The notes: a model not told the origin generated them from the sequence alone. Positions 28,403 through 36,776 are shown, counted from the first letter of the stretch. The stretch: 64,000 nucleotides of DNA from Terribacillus aidingensis (GCF_900215625.1 NZ_OBEK01000002.1:480676-544675), one strand, 5' to 3'. Numbers and translations: made by a program.

Positions 28403-28435
28403 CAAAGAATCCAGCAAATAATGCTGGATTCTTTG
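28403..28435 (+). terminator. terminator of sigma/anti-sigma operon
   Basis: Perfect 14-bp stem CAAAGAATCCAGCA / TGCTGGATTCTTTG with a 5-base loop. Confidence 0.85.
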
Positions 28436-28576
28436 TTGTGAAGTGAACTAACTAAGAACAGCTTCAAAACTTCATAAATAGATAAAACCTACCTAAAACT
28501 TGTTTGGTTCAGTCTTCTCCAGTCTGAATCAGTAAAGTAGTTCTCTTCACGCCTCCTTTCTAAGATGTCAGAAAGT

Positions 28577-28605
28577 TTGATAAACTAAATACAAATACAT
28601 ATATA
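28577..28605 (+). promoter_or_regulatory. candidate promoter of D,D-carboxypeptidase gene
   Basis: TTGATA (28577-28582), 17-bp spacer, TATATA (28600-28605). Nothing else is seen in 28436-28640. Confidence 0.5.
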
Positions 28606-28656
28606 TGGTAGAAACAATACAGGCTAAGTAGGATATGCAAAAAAGGAGGGATGCTA

Positions 28657-30138
28657 ATGTTGCGTATATTTTTACGGATTTTAGCGGGCGGACTGCTGCT
28701 TTTCCTATGCATGGTACCTCAAACGCATGTTCACGTAGCCGGAAAAGAGGATAGGATGAAAGAGAGGATAGAGAAATACCTGGCGGGAGAAGGGCGTCTG
28801 CAAGGAGCGGTTGCGGCTATTCATATTGCAGATGCTGAGACAGGAAAAACACTTTACGAACAGCATGCTGATGTGCGGATGCGGCCCGCTTCTAACATGA
28901 AATTGCTTACGGCAGCTGCTGTATTACATGAATTAGGTCCGTCACACCACTTTCAAACAAAAGTTGCTACAGATGGGCGGATAGAAGAAGGGAAACTGGA
29001 AGGAAATCTTTATCTTATCGGCCAAGGTGATCCGTCTCTGACATATAAGGATTTACAGCAGCTGACGATACAGCTGCAGAACTTGGGAATACATCATATC
29101 AGCGGCGATATAATCGCAGATGATACTTGGTTTGATCAGGCACGTTACAGCGAGGATACAACATGGAAGGATGAATCTGCATATTATGGTGCAGCAATTA
29201 GCGCATTGACTGTTTCACCAGATGAAGATCATGATACAGGAACGGTCAAGGTTGAAGTGCGTGCAGACACTTCTTCACAGATACCGGCAATTCGGACATC
29301 TCCTGCAACAGATTATATAACGGTACGCAATAATGCTGTGATAGCAGGAGAGCAGGATGAGACAGATTTGGAAATCGTTCGTACACATGGGAAAAATGAG
29401 ATTGTTATTTCTGGCAGCCTTGCAAAAGGAGAGAAGGAGCAGGAATGGGTAGCGGTTTGGGAACCAACGGAATATGTGCTGCATCTATTTGCTGACTATT
29501 TAAATGAAGCGGGTATTAATTGGGAAGGAACAGCCAAAACGGGTACTGCTCCATCACAATCTCAAACCTTATTAAAAAGGGAATCTGCACCACTGGAAGA
29601 ATTGCTTCTTCCGTTTATGAAGCTGAGTAACAATGGACATGCGGAGATGTTTATAAAACAAATCGGCAGAAAAGAGAAACCTGGTAATTGGCCGGACGGT
29701 ATTGAACAAATGGAGCGCTACCTTAAACAGCTCCAATTACCAGTGGAACAAATGGTAATCCGTGACGGATCAGGCTTGTCTCATGCAAATGGTATAACGG
29801 CAAGACAGCTGACTTCTTTACTAATAAACGTTCAGAAGGCATCCTGGTTCCCTTCATTTAAACGCTCCCTGCCAATCGCTGGAGAACCTGAACGATTACT
29901 CGGCGGAACACTTCGCAGCCGTTTTACAGAATCAGAGCTTGCTGGTAACGTCATCGCAAAAACAGGGACGCTGACAGGGGTAAGCTCACTATCAGGGTAT
30001 ATGAAAACCAAAACCGGAGAACAGCTTGTTTTTTCGATTGTATTAAACGGCTTGTTAGATGAAGAGGATGGTCCGGTGATTGAAGACCATTTATTGAAAT
30101 TGGTTTATGATAATTTGGAAAGTATGCATAATAATTGA
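28657..30138 (+). CDS. dacC: D-alanyl-D-alanine carboxypeptidase/endopeptidase, S13 family (PBP4-like)
   Basis: Penicillin-binding protein that trims or cuts peptidoglycan peptide stems outside the membrane. A signal peptide (FLRILAGGLLLFLCMVP) is followed by the three active-site motifs: SxxK as S79-N-M-K82 in RPASNMK, SxN as SNNGHAEMF and KTG as AKTGTLTGVSSLSGY. The large insert between the first two motifs is typical of S13. At 493 aa it is close to B. subtilis DacC. ATG 28657 is chosen because GGAGG (28645-28649) abuts the upstream ATG 28651 too closely. Confidence 0.92.
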   Translation: MLRIFLRILAGGLLLFLCMVPQTHVHVAGKEDRMKERIEKYLAGEGRLQGAVAAIHIADAETGKTLYEQHADVRMRPASNMKLLTAAAVLHELGPSHHFQTKVATDGRIEEGKLEGNLYLIGQGDPSLTYKDLQQLTIQLQNLGIHHISGDIIADDTWFDQARYSEDTTWKDESAYYGAAISALTVSPDEDHDTGTVKVEVRADTSSQIPAIRTSPATDYITVRNNAVIAGEQDETDLEIVRTHGKNEIVISGSLAKGEKEQEWVAVWEPTEYVLHLFADYLNEAGINWEGTAKTGTAPSQSQTLLKRESAPLEELLLPFMKLSNNGHAEMFIKQIGRKEKPGNWPDGIEQMERYLKQLQLPVEQMVIRDGSGLSHANGITARQLTSLLINVQKASWFPSFKRSLPIAGEPERLLGGTLRSRFTESELAGNVIAKTGTLTGVSSLSGYMKTKTGEQLVFSIVLNGLLDEEDGPVIEDHLLKLVYDNLESMHNN

Positions 30139-30216
30139 TGGAAATAGACAGGATAATGGCACACGAACAGCGAAAGTACAGAGTAGGAAGGATATTTAGG
30201 AAAAGAGGAGTTAACG

Positions 30217-30558
30217 GTGAAACAAAGTCGCATGGAAGCAGATCTATATTGTATCCATTGTCGCGAAGAGTCTCCATTTACTATCACCTACATCAATGAC
30301 AAACTAAAAACTATCTGCTGTACACAATGCCATCACGCCATCGATGTCCGACTTGACCTGCAAAAGGAATTTATCCAAGAGTGGCAGCAGCGGCTTCTTT
30401 CAAAGCCTTCCAGAATGACAACAGAGTACAGGGATGATCTAAGTCAATTTCTTTTTACGCTGCCAATTCGGCTGGCGAGCAAACCATATCGATTATATGA
30501 CGATATCAAGAAGTCGCGCATCATTATGCGGGATTTCAAAGATGTTAAGCATTGGTAA
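30217..30558 (+). CDS. conserved hypothetical protein with zinc-ribbon-like cysteines
   Basis: 113-aa protein with CIHC at residues 12-15 and CCTQC at 34-38, a spacing suited to a zinc ribbon, followed by a helical, positively charged C-terminal half (LPIRLASKPYRLYDDIKKSR). It resembles the family annotated in Bacillaceae as 'bh protein'. GAGGAG at 30205-30210 precedes the GTG start. Function unknown. Confidence 0.75.
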   Translation: MKQSRMEADLYCIHCREESPFTITYINDKLKTICCTQCHHAIDVRLDLQKEFIQEWQQRLLSKPSRMTTEYRDDLSQFLFTLPIRLASKPYRLYDDIKKSRIIMRDFKDVKHW

Positions 30559-30592
30559 AGCGCCTGGACATATGTTCAGGCGCTTGTTTTTT
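30558..30592. terminator. terminator, convergent genes
   Basis: Stem AAGCGCCTGGACA / TGTTCAGGCGCTT followed by GTTTTTTG. The minus-strand gene on the right ends inside this hairpin. Confidence 0.8.
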
Positions 30593-30767
30593 GTGCTTTA
30601 TAGAAGCGATCTGCTCGGTGTACAGAGAAGCCGAGGAAAACAAAACCAATGATGATGAAATAAACGAAGGAATCACTTTCAGCACTGGCTAACAGTACAG
30701 CTGCGCCATGCGACAGCAATGAAAGCGAAATCCAAAGCAAGAAGCCACGATCAATTATTGCGCTCAT
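30576..30767 (-). CDS. small two-segment membrane protein
   Basis: 63-aa protein with two hydrophobic segments (GFLLWISLSLLSHGAAVLLA and FVYFIIIGFVFLGFSV) and a basic C-terminus RADRFYKAQK. AAGGAGGG lies five bases before ATG 30767, and a promoter is visible upstream, so expression is likely. Function not recognised. It is divergent from the padR remnant. Confidence 0.7.
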   Translation of the reverse strand: MSAIIDRGFLLWISLSLLSHGAAVLLASAESDSFVYFIIIGFVFLGFSVHRADRFYKAQKTSA

Positions 30768-30804
30768 GTACACCCTCCTTTTTTATACAATGCTATATTA
30801 CCAT

Positions 30805-30834
30805 TTTATACGGGAAAAGTGGTAGCTTTATCAA
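30805..30834 (-). promoter_or_regulatory. promoter of small membrane protein
   Basis: On the minus strand: TTGATA (30834-30829), 18-bp spacer, TATAAA (30810-30805). The adjacent palindromes at 30838-30861 lie just upstream of this -35. Confidence 0.55.
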
Positions 30835-30837
30835 AGT

Positions 30838-30861
30838 GCGATATATATCGCATATCGATAT
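30838..30861. promoter_or_regulatory. paired palindromic operator, probably PadR-type
   Basis: Two perfect palindromes lie back to back: GCGATATATATCGC (30838-30851) and ATATCGATAT (30852-30861). They end ten bases before the ribosome site of the padR remnant, where an autoregulatory operator would lie. Confidence 0.6.
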
Positions 30862-30878
30862 ACAAGGAGGTTACTCAA

Positions 30879-30959
30879 ATGAAAAAAATTACAGATTTGC
30901 TTCCTTTGACTCATACAACGTACTACATCTTAATGGTAGAAACAAAGCGAGAAAACTAA
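30879..30959 (+). pseudogene. padR-family regulator reduced to its first ~18 codons
   Basis: A 26-codon frame starts MKKITDLLPLTHTTYYIL, the usual beginning of a PadR-family winged-helix repressor (LTHTTYYILLAL.. in intact members). It then switches to MVETKREN and stops. The ribosome site AAGGAGG and the upstream palindromes are intact, and a strong terminator follows 19 bases after the stop. An internal deletion of roughly 90 codons best explains this. Expression as a 26-aa peptide is possible. Confidence 0.65.
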
Positions 30960-30977
30960 AAGAATATCAAATCTAGA

Positions 30978-31020
30978 AATAGAGGTTGCTCTTAAACACA
31001 AGAGCAACCTCTATTGTTTT
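30978..31020 (+). terminator. terminator after padR remnant
   Basis: Perfect 16-bp stem AATAGAGGTTGCTCTT / AAGAGCAACCTCTATT followed by GTTTTG. Confidence 0.9.
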
Positions 31021-31197
31021 GCATTGAAATTGAAATTCACCAAATCTGCAGAAGTCGGCGGCCGCGGCTAAAAACGAAGCACAAACAAAACAAGGGCAAA
31101 ATTGCAAAAAATGAACTAAACACATCAATTAACCTTCAAATTGAAAAGAATTGATGTAATTGAAATTATAAGCAGTATTTCTTTGATTTCTATCTAT

Positions 31198-31250
31198 TTG
31201 ACACCAGCTAGTATATCAGTCATAATACAATTATCTCGAATTCGAGGTAA
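31198..31250 (+). promoter_or_regulatory. promoter with MhqR-type operator
   Basis: TTGACA (31198-31203), 17-bp spacer, CATAAT (31221-31226). A 20-bp inverted repeat TTATCTCGAATTCGAGGTAA occupies 31231-31250, across the predicted transcription start. The core ATCTCGAATTCGAG is the pattern described for MhqR operators in B. subtilis, which control ring-cleaving dioxygenases like the next gene. Repression by an MhqR-like MarR protein is inferred. Confidence 0.7.
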
Positions 31251-31278
31251 TTCCATTCAATAGGCTGGAGTGATAAAC

Positions 31279-32256
31279 ATGAATCATTTAAAAGGTATCC
31301 ATCATGTAACAGCAATTACGAGCAGTGCAGAAAAAAACTATGAGTTCTTCACATATGTGCTAGGCATGCGTCTAGTCAAGAAGACAGTGAACCAAGATGA
31401 TATTCAGACGTACCATTTATTCTTTGCGGATGACAAAGGAAGTGCGGGGACAGATATGACATTCTTCGATTTTCCTGGTATTCCGAAAGGTACACACGGT
31501 ACAAATGAAATTTTCAAAACGGGCTTTCGCGTTCCATCTGATGCAGCGTTAGATTATTGGGTAAAACGATTTGATCGCTTGGATGTAAAGCATCGTGGCG
31601 TGAAGGAGCAGTTTGGTATTAAAACAGTAACGTTTGAAGATTTTGATGAGCAGCAATACCAGCTGATCAGCGATGAACATGATGAAGGGGTGGCATCCGG
31701 AACGCCGTGGCAAGACGGACCGGTGCCGCTGGAATATGCTATTACAGGGCTTGGTCCAATTCACGTCCGGACGGCTCATATTGATTACTTCAAAGAAATG
31801 CTGGAGAAGGTGCTGCAATTCCGGCCTGTCGCGCAAGAAGAATCGCTATTTCTGTATGAAGTTGGCGAGGGCGGAAATGGTGCGCGCGTGATTGTTGAGC
31901 ACAATACGGTTTTACCAGATGGAAGACAAGGATACGGCACGGTGCACCATGCCGCTTTCCGTGTAGAGGATCGTTCTGTGTTGGAAGAGTGGATTGAACG
32001 GATGCAAAGCTTTGGATTCCAAACTTCCGGTTATGTGGATCGTCACTTCTTTGAATCGTTATACTCACGCGTGGCTCCGCAGATTCTCTTTGAATTCGCA
32101 ACTGACGGACCAGGATTCATGGGCGATGAACCATATGAAACATTAGGAGAAAAGCTGTCACTTCCTCCATTCCTGGAACCAGAACGGGAACGCATAGAAA
32201 AACTCGTTCGTCCAATTGATACGGTGCGCAGTACAAAGCATTTTGAAAAAGAATAA
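31279..32256 (+). CDS. ring-cleaving dioxygenase, MhqA/MhqO-like
   Basis: Two-domain vicinal-oxygen-chelate protein (325 aa) that in Bacillus detoxifies hydroquinones and catechols. The first domain begins LKGIHHVTAITSSAEKNYEFF (first metal His); the second includes GLGPIHVRTAHIDYFKEML and GTVHHAAFRVED, and a Glu ligand is likely in QILFEFATDGPGF. ATG 31279 lies seven bases after GGCTGGAG; the GTG at 31270 is too close to it. Single gene between a quinone-responsive operator and a terminator. Confidence 0.9.
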   Translation: MNHLKGIHHVTAITSSAEKNYEFFTYVLGMRLVKKTVNQDDIQTYHLFFADDKGSAGTDMTFFDFPGIPKGTHGTNEIFKTGFRVPSDAALDYWVKRFDRLDVKHRGVKEQFGIKTVTFEDFDEQQYQLISDEHDEGVASGTPWQDGPVPLEYAITGLGPIHVRTAHIDYFKEMLEKVLQFRPVAQEESLFLYEVGEGGNGARVIVEHNTVLPDGRQGYGTVHHAAFRVEDRSVLEEWIERMQSFGFQTSGYVDRHFFESLYSRVAPQILFEFATDGPGFMGDEPYETLGEKLSLPPFLEPERERIEKLVRPIDTVRSTKHFEKE

Positions 32257-32271
32257 GCGAGAAAAGTGATG

Positions 32272-32302
32272 AAAAGCTCAGATTAAAATCTGAGCTTTTT
32301 TG
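32272..32302. terminator. terminator after dioxygenase
   Basis: Stem AAAAGCTCAGATT / AATCTGAGCTTTT followed by TT. A-rich on its left, so it may act in both directions. Confidence 0.85.
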
Positions 32303-32368
32303 ATGGAAAGATCACTATTTAATTTTGAAGAATAAAGTTCCGGAGTTCCAAAATCGTTTACACTTCAT

Positions 32369-32542
32369 TTAGAACGGAAGGCTCTGGAAAAGGGAAATGG
32401 TCACAGCTGCCGTAGTTAATGTACCGGCAGAAGTTAACGTAATTATCTTCTGCCTATTCTGTTGTTCTGACGGTTTTATCAGTTCCTGGGATGCCGTAAT
32501 CCATATTACGAAGGATGCCAGCGTAATCACACTCATGAACAT
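32369..32542 (-). CDS. small membrane protein, unknown
   Basis: 57-aa frame on the minus strand with two hydrophobic stretches (MFMSVITLASFVIWITAS and TSAGTLTTAAVTISLF) around a polar loop. AAAAAGGAGA at 32551-32560 gives a strong ribosome site eight bases before ATG 32542. A longer plus-strand frame across the same DNA lacks comparable support. No homologue is recognised. Confidence 0.55.
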   Translation of the reverse strand: MFMSVITLASFVIWITASQELIKPSEQQNRQKIITLTSAGTLTTAAVTISLFQSLPF

Positions 32543-32784
32543 ACTGCATGTCTCCTTTTTATCTTTGATAGCAGGGATGTCAGTTCTTTCGGTGTACAGC
32601 GTCTTGGGTAAAGTAAATCTAAGTAGTCCTATACATATTTTAACATATCCCCGCTACCACTGCATGCTGACTGCAGACTTAACAAGTTTTGTTTCAAGTT
32701 GGATTCCTGTTATTAGCGAATCTTTCCATGAAAGCGTATAATAAAGATGTAGCAAATCATCCCATACAGAAGGAAGGCTTTTAT

Positions 32785-33246
32785 ATGAAAGCAAAAGACT
32801 TCATGATTACAGACGTGATTGCAGCGAACGAAACAGATACGGTGAAACGGGTACTAGAGATATTCGTGAATCGGCGGATTAGCGGAATGCCGATATTAGA
32901 TAAAGATCGGCACATCATCGGTGTTGTCAGTGACGGTGATATTCTGCGAGGCATTCAGCCGAAAGATGCGAGCGTCTTTAACTACTTGTTGACAGTAAGC
33001 TACAGAGCAGAAAAACTAGAAAAGATTGTAGAAGAACTAAAAGATCATCCGGTATTAAATCTGGCTAAAAAACGAGGAATTGTTACCGTGCATGAAGAGG
33101 ATGAAATAGAAGAAGTGGTGAACATTTTAGCCAAGCATCGCTTTAAAAAGATACCAGTATTGAATGATGAGAAGCAGGTTGTCGGCGTAATCAGCCGCGG
33201 TGATGTGCTGCGCACTGTTCATTCTACACTTCTGGATGCGCTTTAA
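32785..33246 (+). CDS. CBS-domain pair protein
   Basis: 153-aa protein made of two CBS motifs that bind adenine nucleotides. The first is MITDVIAANETDTVKRVLEIFVNRRISGMPILD..IIGVVSDGDIL and the second GIVTVHEEDEIEEVVNILAKHRFKKIPVL..VVGVISRGDVL. No effector domain is attached. AGAAGGAAGG precedes ATG 32785; the frame is open further upstream without a site. TATAAT at 32737-32742 may be the -10. The regulated partner is unknown. Confidence 0.88.
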   Translation: MKAKDFMITDVIAANETDTVKRVLEIFVNRRISGMPILDKDRHIIGVVSDGDILRGIQPKDASVFNYLLTVSYRAEKLEKIVEELKDHPVLNLAKKRGIVTVHEEDEIEEVVNILAKHRFKKIPVLNDEKQVVGVISRGDVLRTVHSTLLDAL

Positions 33247-33251
33247 AAGGC

Positions 33252-33287
33252 AAGCACTGACCCAGTTAAATGGGTCAGTGCTTTTTT
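33252..33287 (+). terminator. terminator after CBS gene
   Basis: 13-bp stem AAGCACTGACCCA / TGGGTCAGTGCTT followed by TTTT. Confidence 0.9.
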
Positions 33288-33340
33288 ATGGTACAATAAA
33301 GCTTACTAGTTTGTTAGTTTAAAAGGAGTTTTAGCTATAT

Positions 33341-35494
33341 ATGAGTATGACTGTCATATTGGCGGAGAAGCCTTCGGTCGCGAAGAATATCGCCGATGCA
33401 TTAAAAATTAAGACAAAACAAGATGGTTTCTATGAGGGACCTAATTACATTATTACATGGGCTTTTGGTCATCTGCTGCAGCTGTATGATGCTAAGGATT
33501 ACGACACCAAAATGGCTAAATGGAAACTCGACAACTTTCCATTCGTTCCAGAAACATTTCATTATAAAGTAAAATCAAATCCACGCAACCGGGATACTGC
33601 AGATCCAGGAGCGAAAAAGCAAATCAGTATCGTTAAACGGCTTATGCAGCGCAGAGATGTTGAAAAAATTGTATCTGCCTGTGACTACGATCGGGAAGGC
33701 CAGCTGATCGGCGACAGCATTATTCGCTATATCAAGCCGAATAAGCCAGTTTACCGGCTGCTGCTGAATGAGTGGACAGAACAAGAAGTATTACGCGGAT
33801 TGCAAACAATGCGCCCAAATACAGAATTAACACCGCTTTATGATGCAGGTATCGGACGGCAGTGGGCGGATTGGGTTATCGGGATTAACTTGACGTCTGT
33901 TGCGACACTCCGTTATCAGAGCGGACGCGGTAAAGTGCTCAATATCGGACGAGTCCTGCTGCCCACGTTAAAAATTATCTATGACCGCGATGAAGAGATT
34001 CGTTTGTTCAAGCCGGAGCCGTATTTTAAACTGCTGGCAACGTTCCGTACACCTGATAAGGAATTTTATGAAGGGGTGTATAAAGAGGACAAAACGGACA
34101 AATTCAAAGACCGAGAACCGTTACAGAATATACTGCAGCAAATACAAGGCAAACAAGGGCAAATTAAAGATAAGCAAACGGAAGATAAAAAGGAATGGTG
34201 TCCGCCGCTGTTCAACTTATCTGGTTTGCAAGGGTATATGACCGGCAGATACAGCGGATGGACTTCTGATAAAGTGCTGAAAGTGGCACAGACGCTTTAT
34301 GAGAAAAAGTATATCACGTACCCGCGTACGTCCAGTACGGCACTGGAAGAAAGCCTTGTCGGTAAAGCCGCTGGGGTACTGAAGAAAGTAGCGGCTGGTT
34401 TACCTTATGAATCAGAAATAAAATTCACCCGGTCGAAGCGTGTTTTCAATAACAGCAAAGTATCAAGCCATAGTGCCATCATTCCAACGTATGTTCTGCC
34501 AAAACGGTTAACGCCAGATCAGGAGCTTGTGTATGCAGCGATTAAGAATCGTTTTATTATGCAATTTATGCCGGTTGCTGTCTATCAGGAAACAACGCTG
34601 GAAACTGTCATACCGGAAGTGTCACTGTCAGGCAGCTTTATTTCCAAAGGTCGAATTCAGCTCGTGGATGGCTGGAAAAAGGTCGAGAAGCAGCAAACAA
34701 AAGAAACACTGCTGCCGGATGTTCAAAAGGACATGATTGTGGATACCTGGGAAACGTCGGTTACATCTCATATGACACAGCCGCCAAAGCCGCATACGGA
34801 AAAAACATTACTGCGTGTGATGGAAACATGCGGAAAAGGTAAACAAGATGAGGAAGAAGTCGAGGAAGTGCTGCGCGGCTTTAGCATCGGTACACCTGCA
34901 ACACGGGCAGAAACAATTAAAAAGCTAAAAGACATCCATTATATCAGCAACAAAGGCAAAGAACTGCATGTAACTGATACAGGCAGAAAGCTCGTAGATA
35001 CATTCCCTGTTAAGCCATTGTTCGACTTGACCTTTACCGGGCGGCTGGAGAAGACGCTGGCAGATATTGAGGATGCGAAAGTAGGCCGTGAAGAATTCCT
35101 GGAAATGATCTTCTCCTTTACGAAGGATGCCGTCCAAACAATGAAACAAGACGAAGCTGCCCCGATACGAACCATTGAAAAACAAACGTTAACATATGAA
35201 GTGCTTGGTAAATGCCCGGCATGCGGCGGCGATGTAGTAGAAGGGTATAAAGGCTTTGGCTGTAAAAACTACAAGAAATCATGCAGCTTTATCATTTGGA
35301 AAGCAGATAAATTCCTCGGTTCGATGCGGAAGAAACCGACAAAAACAATGGTGAAAGCGTTGCTGAAAAGCGGAACAGCACATGTGAAAGGCTTGACGAG
35401 CAAGAGAGGAAAAAAATTCTCAGCTTATCTTTCCTATAAGAAAAATACAGACAATGAGTATTACAGCTGGAATATGGAATTTGAAAAGAAATAA
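33341..35494 (+). CDS. topB: DNA topoisomerase III
   Basis: Type IA topoisomerase that resolves recombination and replication intermediates. The 717-aa protein starts with the Toprim domain (ILAEKPSVAKNIADAL; CDYDREGQLIGDSI with the acidic metal site). The catalytic Tyr is Y327 in KKYITYPRTSST. A zinc-ribbon-like CPACGGD..CKNYKKSC lies near the C-terminus. The length fits B. subtilis TopB. AAAAGGAG precedes ATG 33341, with a second in-frame ATG at 33347. Confidence 0.96.
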   Translation: MSMTVILAEKPSVAKNIADALKIKTKQDGFYEGPNYIITWAFGHLLQLYDAKDYDTKMAKWKLDNFPFVPETFHYKVKSNPRNRDTADPGAKKQISIVKRLMQRRDVEKIVSACDYDREGQLIGDSIIRYIKPNKPVYRLLLNEWTEQEVLRGLQTMRPNTELTPLYDAGIGRQWADWVIGINLTSVATLRYQSGRGKVLNIGRVLLPTLKIIYDRDEEIRLFKPEPYFKLLATFRTPDKEFYEGVYKEDKTDKFKDREPLQNILQQIQGKQGQIKDKQTEDKKEWCPPLFNLSGLQGYMTGRYSGWTSDKVLKVAQTLYEKKYITYPRTSSTALEESLVGKAAGVLKKVAAGLPYESEIKFTRSKRVFNNSKVSSHSAIIPTYVLPKRLTPDQELVYAAIKNRFIMQFMPVAVYQETTLETVIPEVSLSGSFISKGRIQLVDGWKKVEKQQTKETLLPDVQKDMIVDTWETSVTSHMTQPPKPHTEKTLLRVMETCGKGKQDEEEVEEVLRGFSIGTPATRAETIKKLKDIHYISNKGKELHVTDTGRKLVDTFPVKPLFDLTFTGRLEKTLADIEDAKVGREEFLEMIFSFTKDAVQTMKQDEAAPIRTIEKQTLTYEVLGKCPACGGDVVEGYKGFGCKNYKKSCSFIIWKADKFLGSMRKKPTKTMVKALLKSGTAHVKGLTSKRGKKFSAYLSYKKNTDNEYYSWNMEFEKK

Positions 35495-35501
35495 GAAAAT
35501 C

Positions 35502-35541
35502 AAAAGAGCCATGCGTGCAATGCACACATGGCTCTTTTTTT
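35502..35541. terminator. bidirectional terminator topB / aldo-keto reductase
   Basis: Stem AAAAGAGCCATG / CATGGCTCTTTT with an inner GTGCA/TGCAC pairing and T-runs on both strands. Confidence 0.85.
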
Positions 35542-36385
35542 AGAACTCTTCGTAAACAGCTGGATCTTGATTGGCAACTCTGCCATCTGCTTTAGTCAGA
35601 CCGTCGATGGTCTCCATTTCCGCTTGATTCAGTTCAAAATTAAAGATAGCAATGTTTTCTTGCTGGCGGCTAGGAGTAGCTGATTTTGGTATAGCAATAC
35701 TGCCGAGCTGATAATGCCAGCGCAATACAATCTGAGATACGGATTTTCCGTATTTTGCTGCAATATCAGAGAGTACAGGATTTTGCAGCAAATCTGTTTT
35801 TCTGCCTAGCGGACTCCAGGACTGCGTTACAATACCATTTTCCTCATGGTATTGGCGCTGCTTTTCTTGATTGAAATATGGGTGCAGTTCAATTTGATTG
35901 AGTACAGGAAATTCGCCTGTTTCTGCTTTTAGTCTGTCCAAATGCTCGGGCAGGAAGTTGCAAACACCGATGGAGCGGATCAAGCCCCATTTACGGGCAT
36001 CCTGTAATGCTTGCCATGCTTCTACATAGTTGTCTTGATTTGGATTCGGCCAGTGAATTAAATAGAGATCATAATAATCAAGACCAGCACGATAGAGAGA
36101 TTCTTGGATGGTTGTGATCGCATCGTCGTATTTTTGATAGCGCCCAGGCAGCTTGGATGTTATCAACAGTTCTTCTCGTTTGATGCCGTGCTGTTTGATT
36201 GCTTGCCCAACTGTCGCTTCATTTTCATAATTGTACGCCGTGTCCAGCAGTCGGTAACCGGCATCAATAGCACTGCGGATAGCCTGCACGCCATGGCTTC
36301 CTTTTAGCTGATAGGTACCGAAACCGACCGCTGGATATACGGAGCCATCGTGAAATTTCTTTACGGGGATAGATTGTTGTTCCAT
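35540..36385 (-). CDS. aldo/keto reductase
   Basis: NADPH-dependent carbonyl reductase of 281 aa. The tetrad is present: Asp and Tyr in LLDTAYNYENE, Lys in LLITSKLPG and His in YLIHWP. PLGRK and IPKSATPSRQQEN form the C-terminal cofactor site. ATG 36385 follows AAGGAGAGATACAA; upstream in-frame codons to 36469 are not supported. It is similar to the B. subtilis YvgN/YtbE group, which act on methylglyoxal and other aldehydes. Confidence 0.92.
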   Translation of the reverse strand: MEQQSIPVKKFHDGSVYPAVGFGTYQLKGSHGVQAIRSAIDAGYRLLDTAYNYENEATVGQAIKQHGIKREELLITSKLPGRYQKYDDAITTIQESLYRAGLDYYDLYLIHWPNPNQDNYVEAWQALQDARKWGLIRSIGVCNFLPEHLDRLKAETGEFPVLNQIELHPYFNQEKQRQYHEENGIVTQSWSPLGRKTDLLQNPVLSDIAAKYGKSVSQIVLRWHYQLGSIAIPKSATPSRQQENIAIFNFELNQAEMETIDGLTKADGRVANQDPAVYEEF

Positions 36386-36470
36386 TTGTATCTCTCCTTC
36401 CAATTCTACTACTAGCCTAGCATAAGACAGACTGCATTGTCTTAAGGAAACACTTGCTTGCTGTTTCAAA

Positions 36471-36590
36471 TCAGCTGTTTTTTGGTCTTAAAAATAATGA
36501 TTGATTTCTAACTTCTGTTAAATCAATTTCTGGCAGTTCTTCTTCAACGAAACAATAAACTTCTTCTGTAATTGCTCCGCGGTAAGCTAA
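36471..36590 (-). pseudogene. 3' fragment of an unidentified gene
   Basis: The minus strand encodes SLAYRGAITEEVYCFVEEEL followed by PEIDLTEVRNQSLFLRPKNS and a stop at 36471. There is no start codon or ribosome site. The acidic, well-ordered sequence looks like a genuine protein C-terminus. It ends, going upstream, where a plus-strand fragment begins. The family is not recognised. Confidence 0.45.
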
Positions 36591-36736
36591 GCTTGATATC
36601 CGAAGATGCACAAAATGTAAAAGAAATACTGTTTCCGATGCTAAATGATTTACCGCTTCGAGGATTGGTAATCTTTTCGCAAGGACAGTATACCGATAAA
36701 CAATTGGAAGTATTTATTGCATCGCTCAACTCTTAA
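36572..36736 (+). pseudogene. 3' fragment of a second unidentified gene
   Basis: The plus-strand frame opens after a TAA and encodes LLRGKLSLISEDAQNVKEIL and then FPMLNDLPLRGLVIFSQGQ up to a TAA at 36734. No ribosome site precedes it. A good terminator follows seven bases later. It therefore appears to be the tail of a gene that has lost its 5' part; family unknown. Confidence 0.45.
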
Positions 36737-36742
36737 ACATGC

Positions 36743-36776
36743 AAAACGCCCGGCAAGGGACCGGGCGTTTTGTTTA
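36743..36776. terminator. bidirectional terminator
   Basis: 11-bp stem AAAACGCCCGG / CCGGGCGTTTT followed by GTTTATTT; A-run on the brnQ side. Confidence 0.85.

Noticed and set aside
32397-32741. 114-codon plus-strand frame
   Set aside because: Only a weak purine stretch upstream, no recognisable protein pattern, and it covers the better supported minus-strand small gene.
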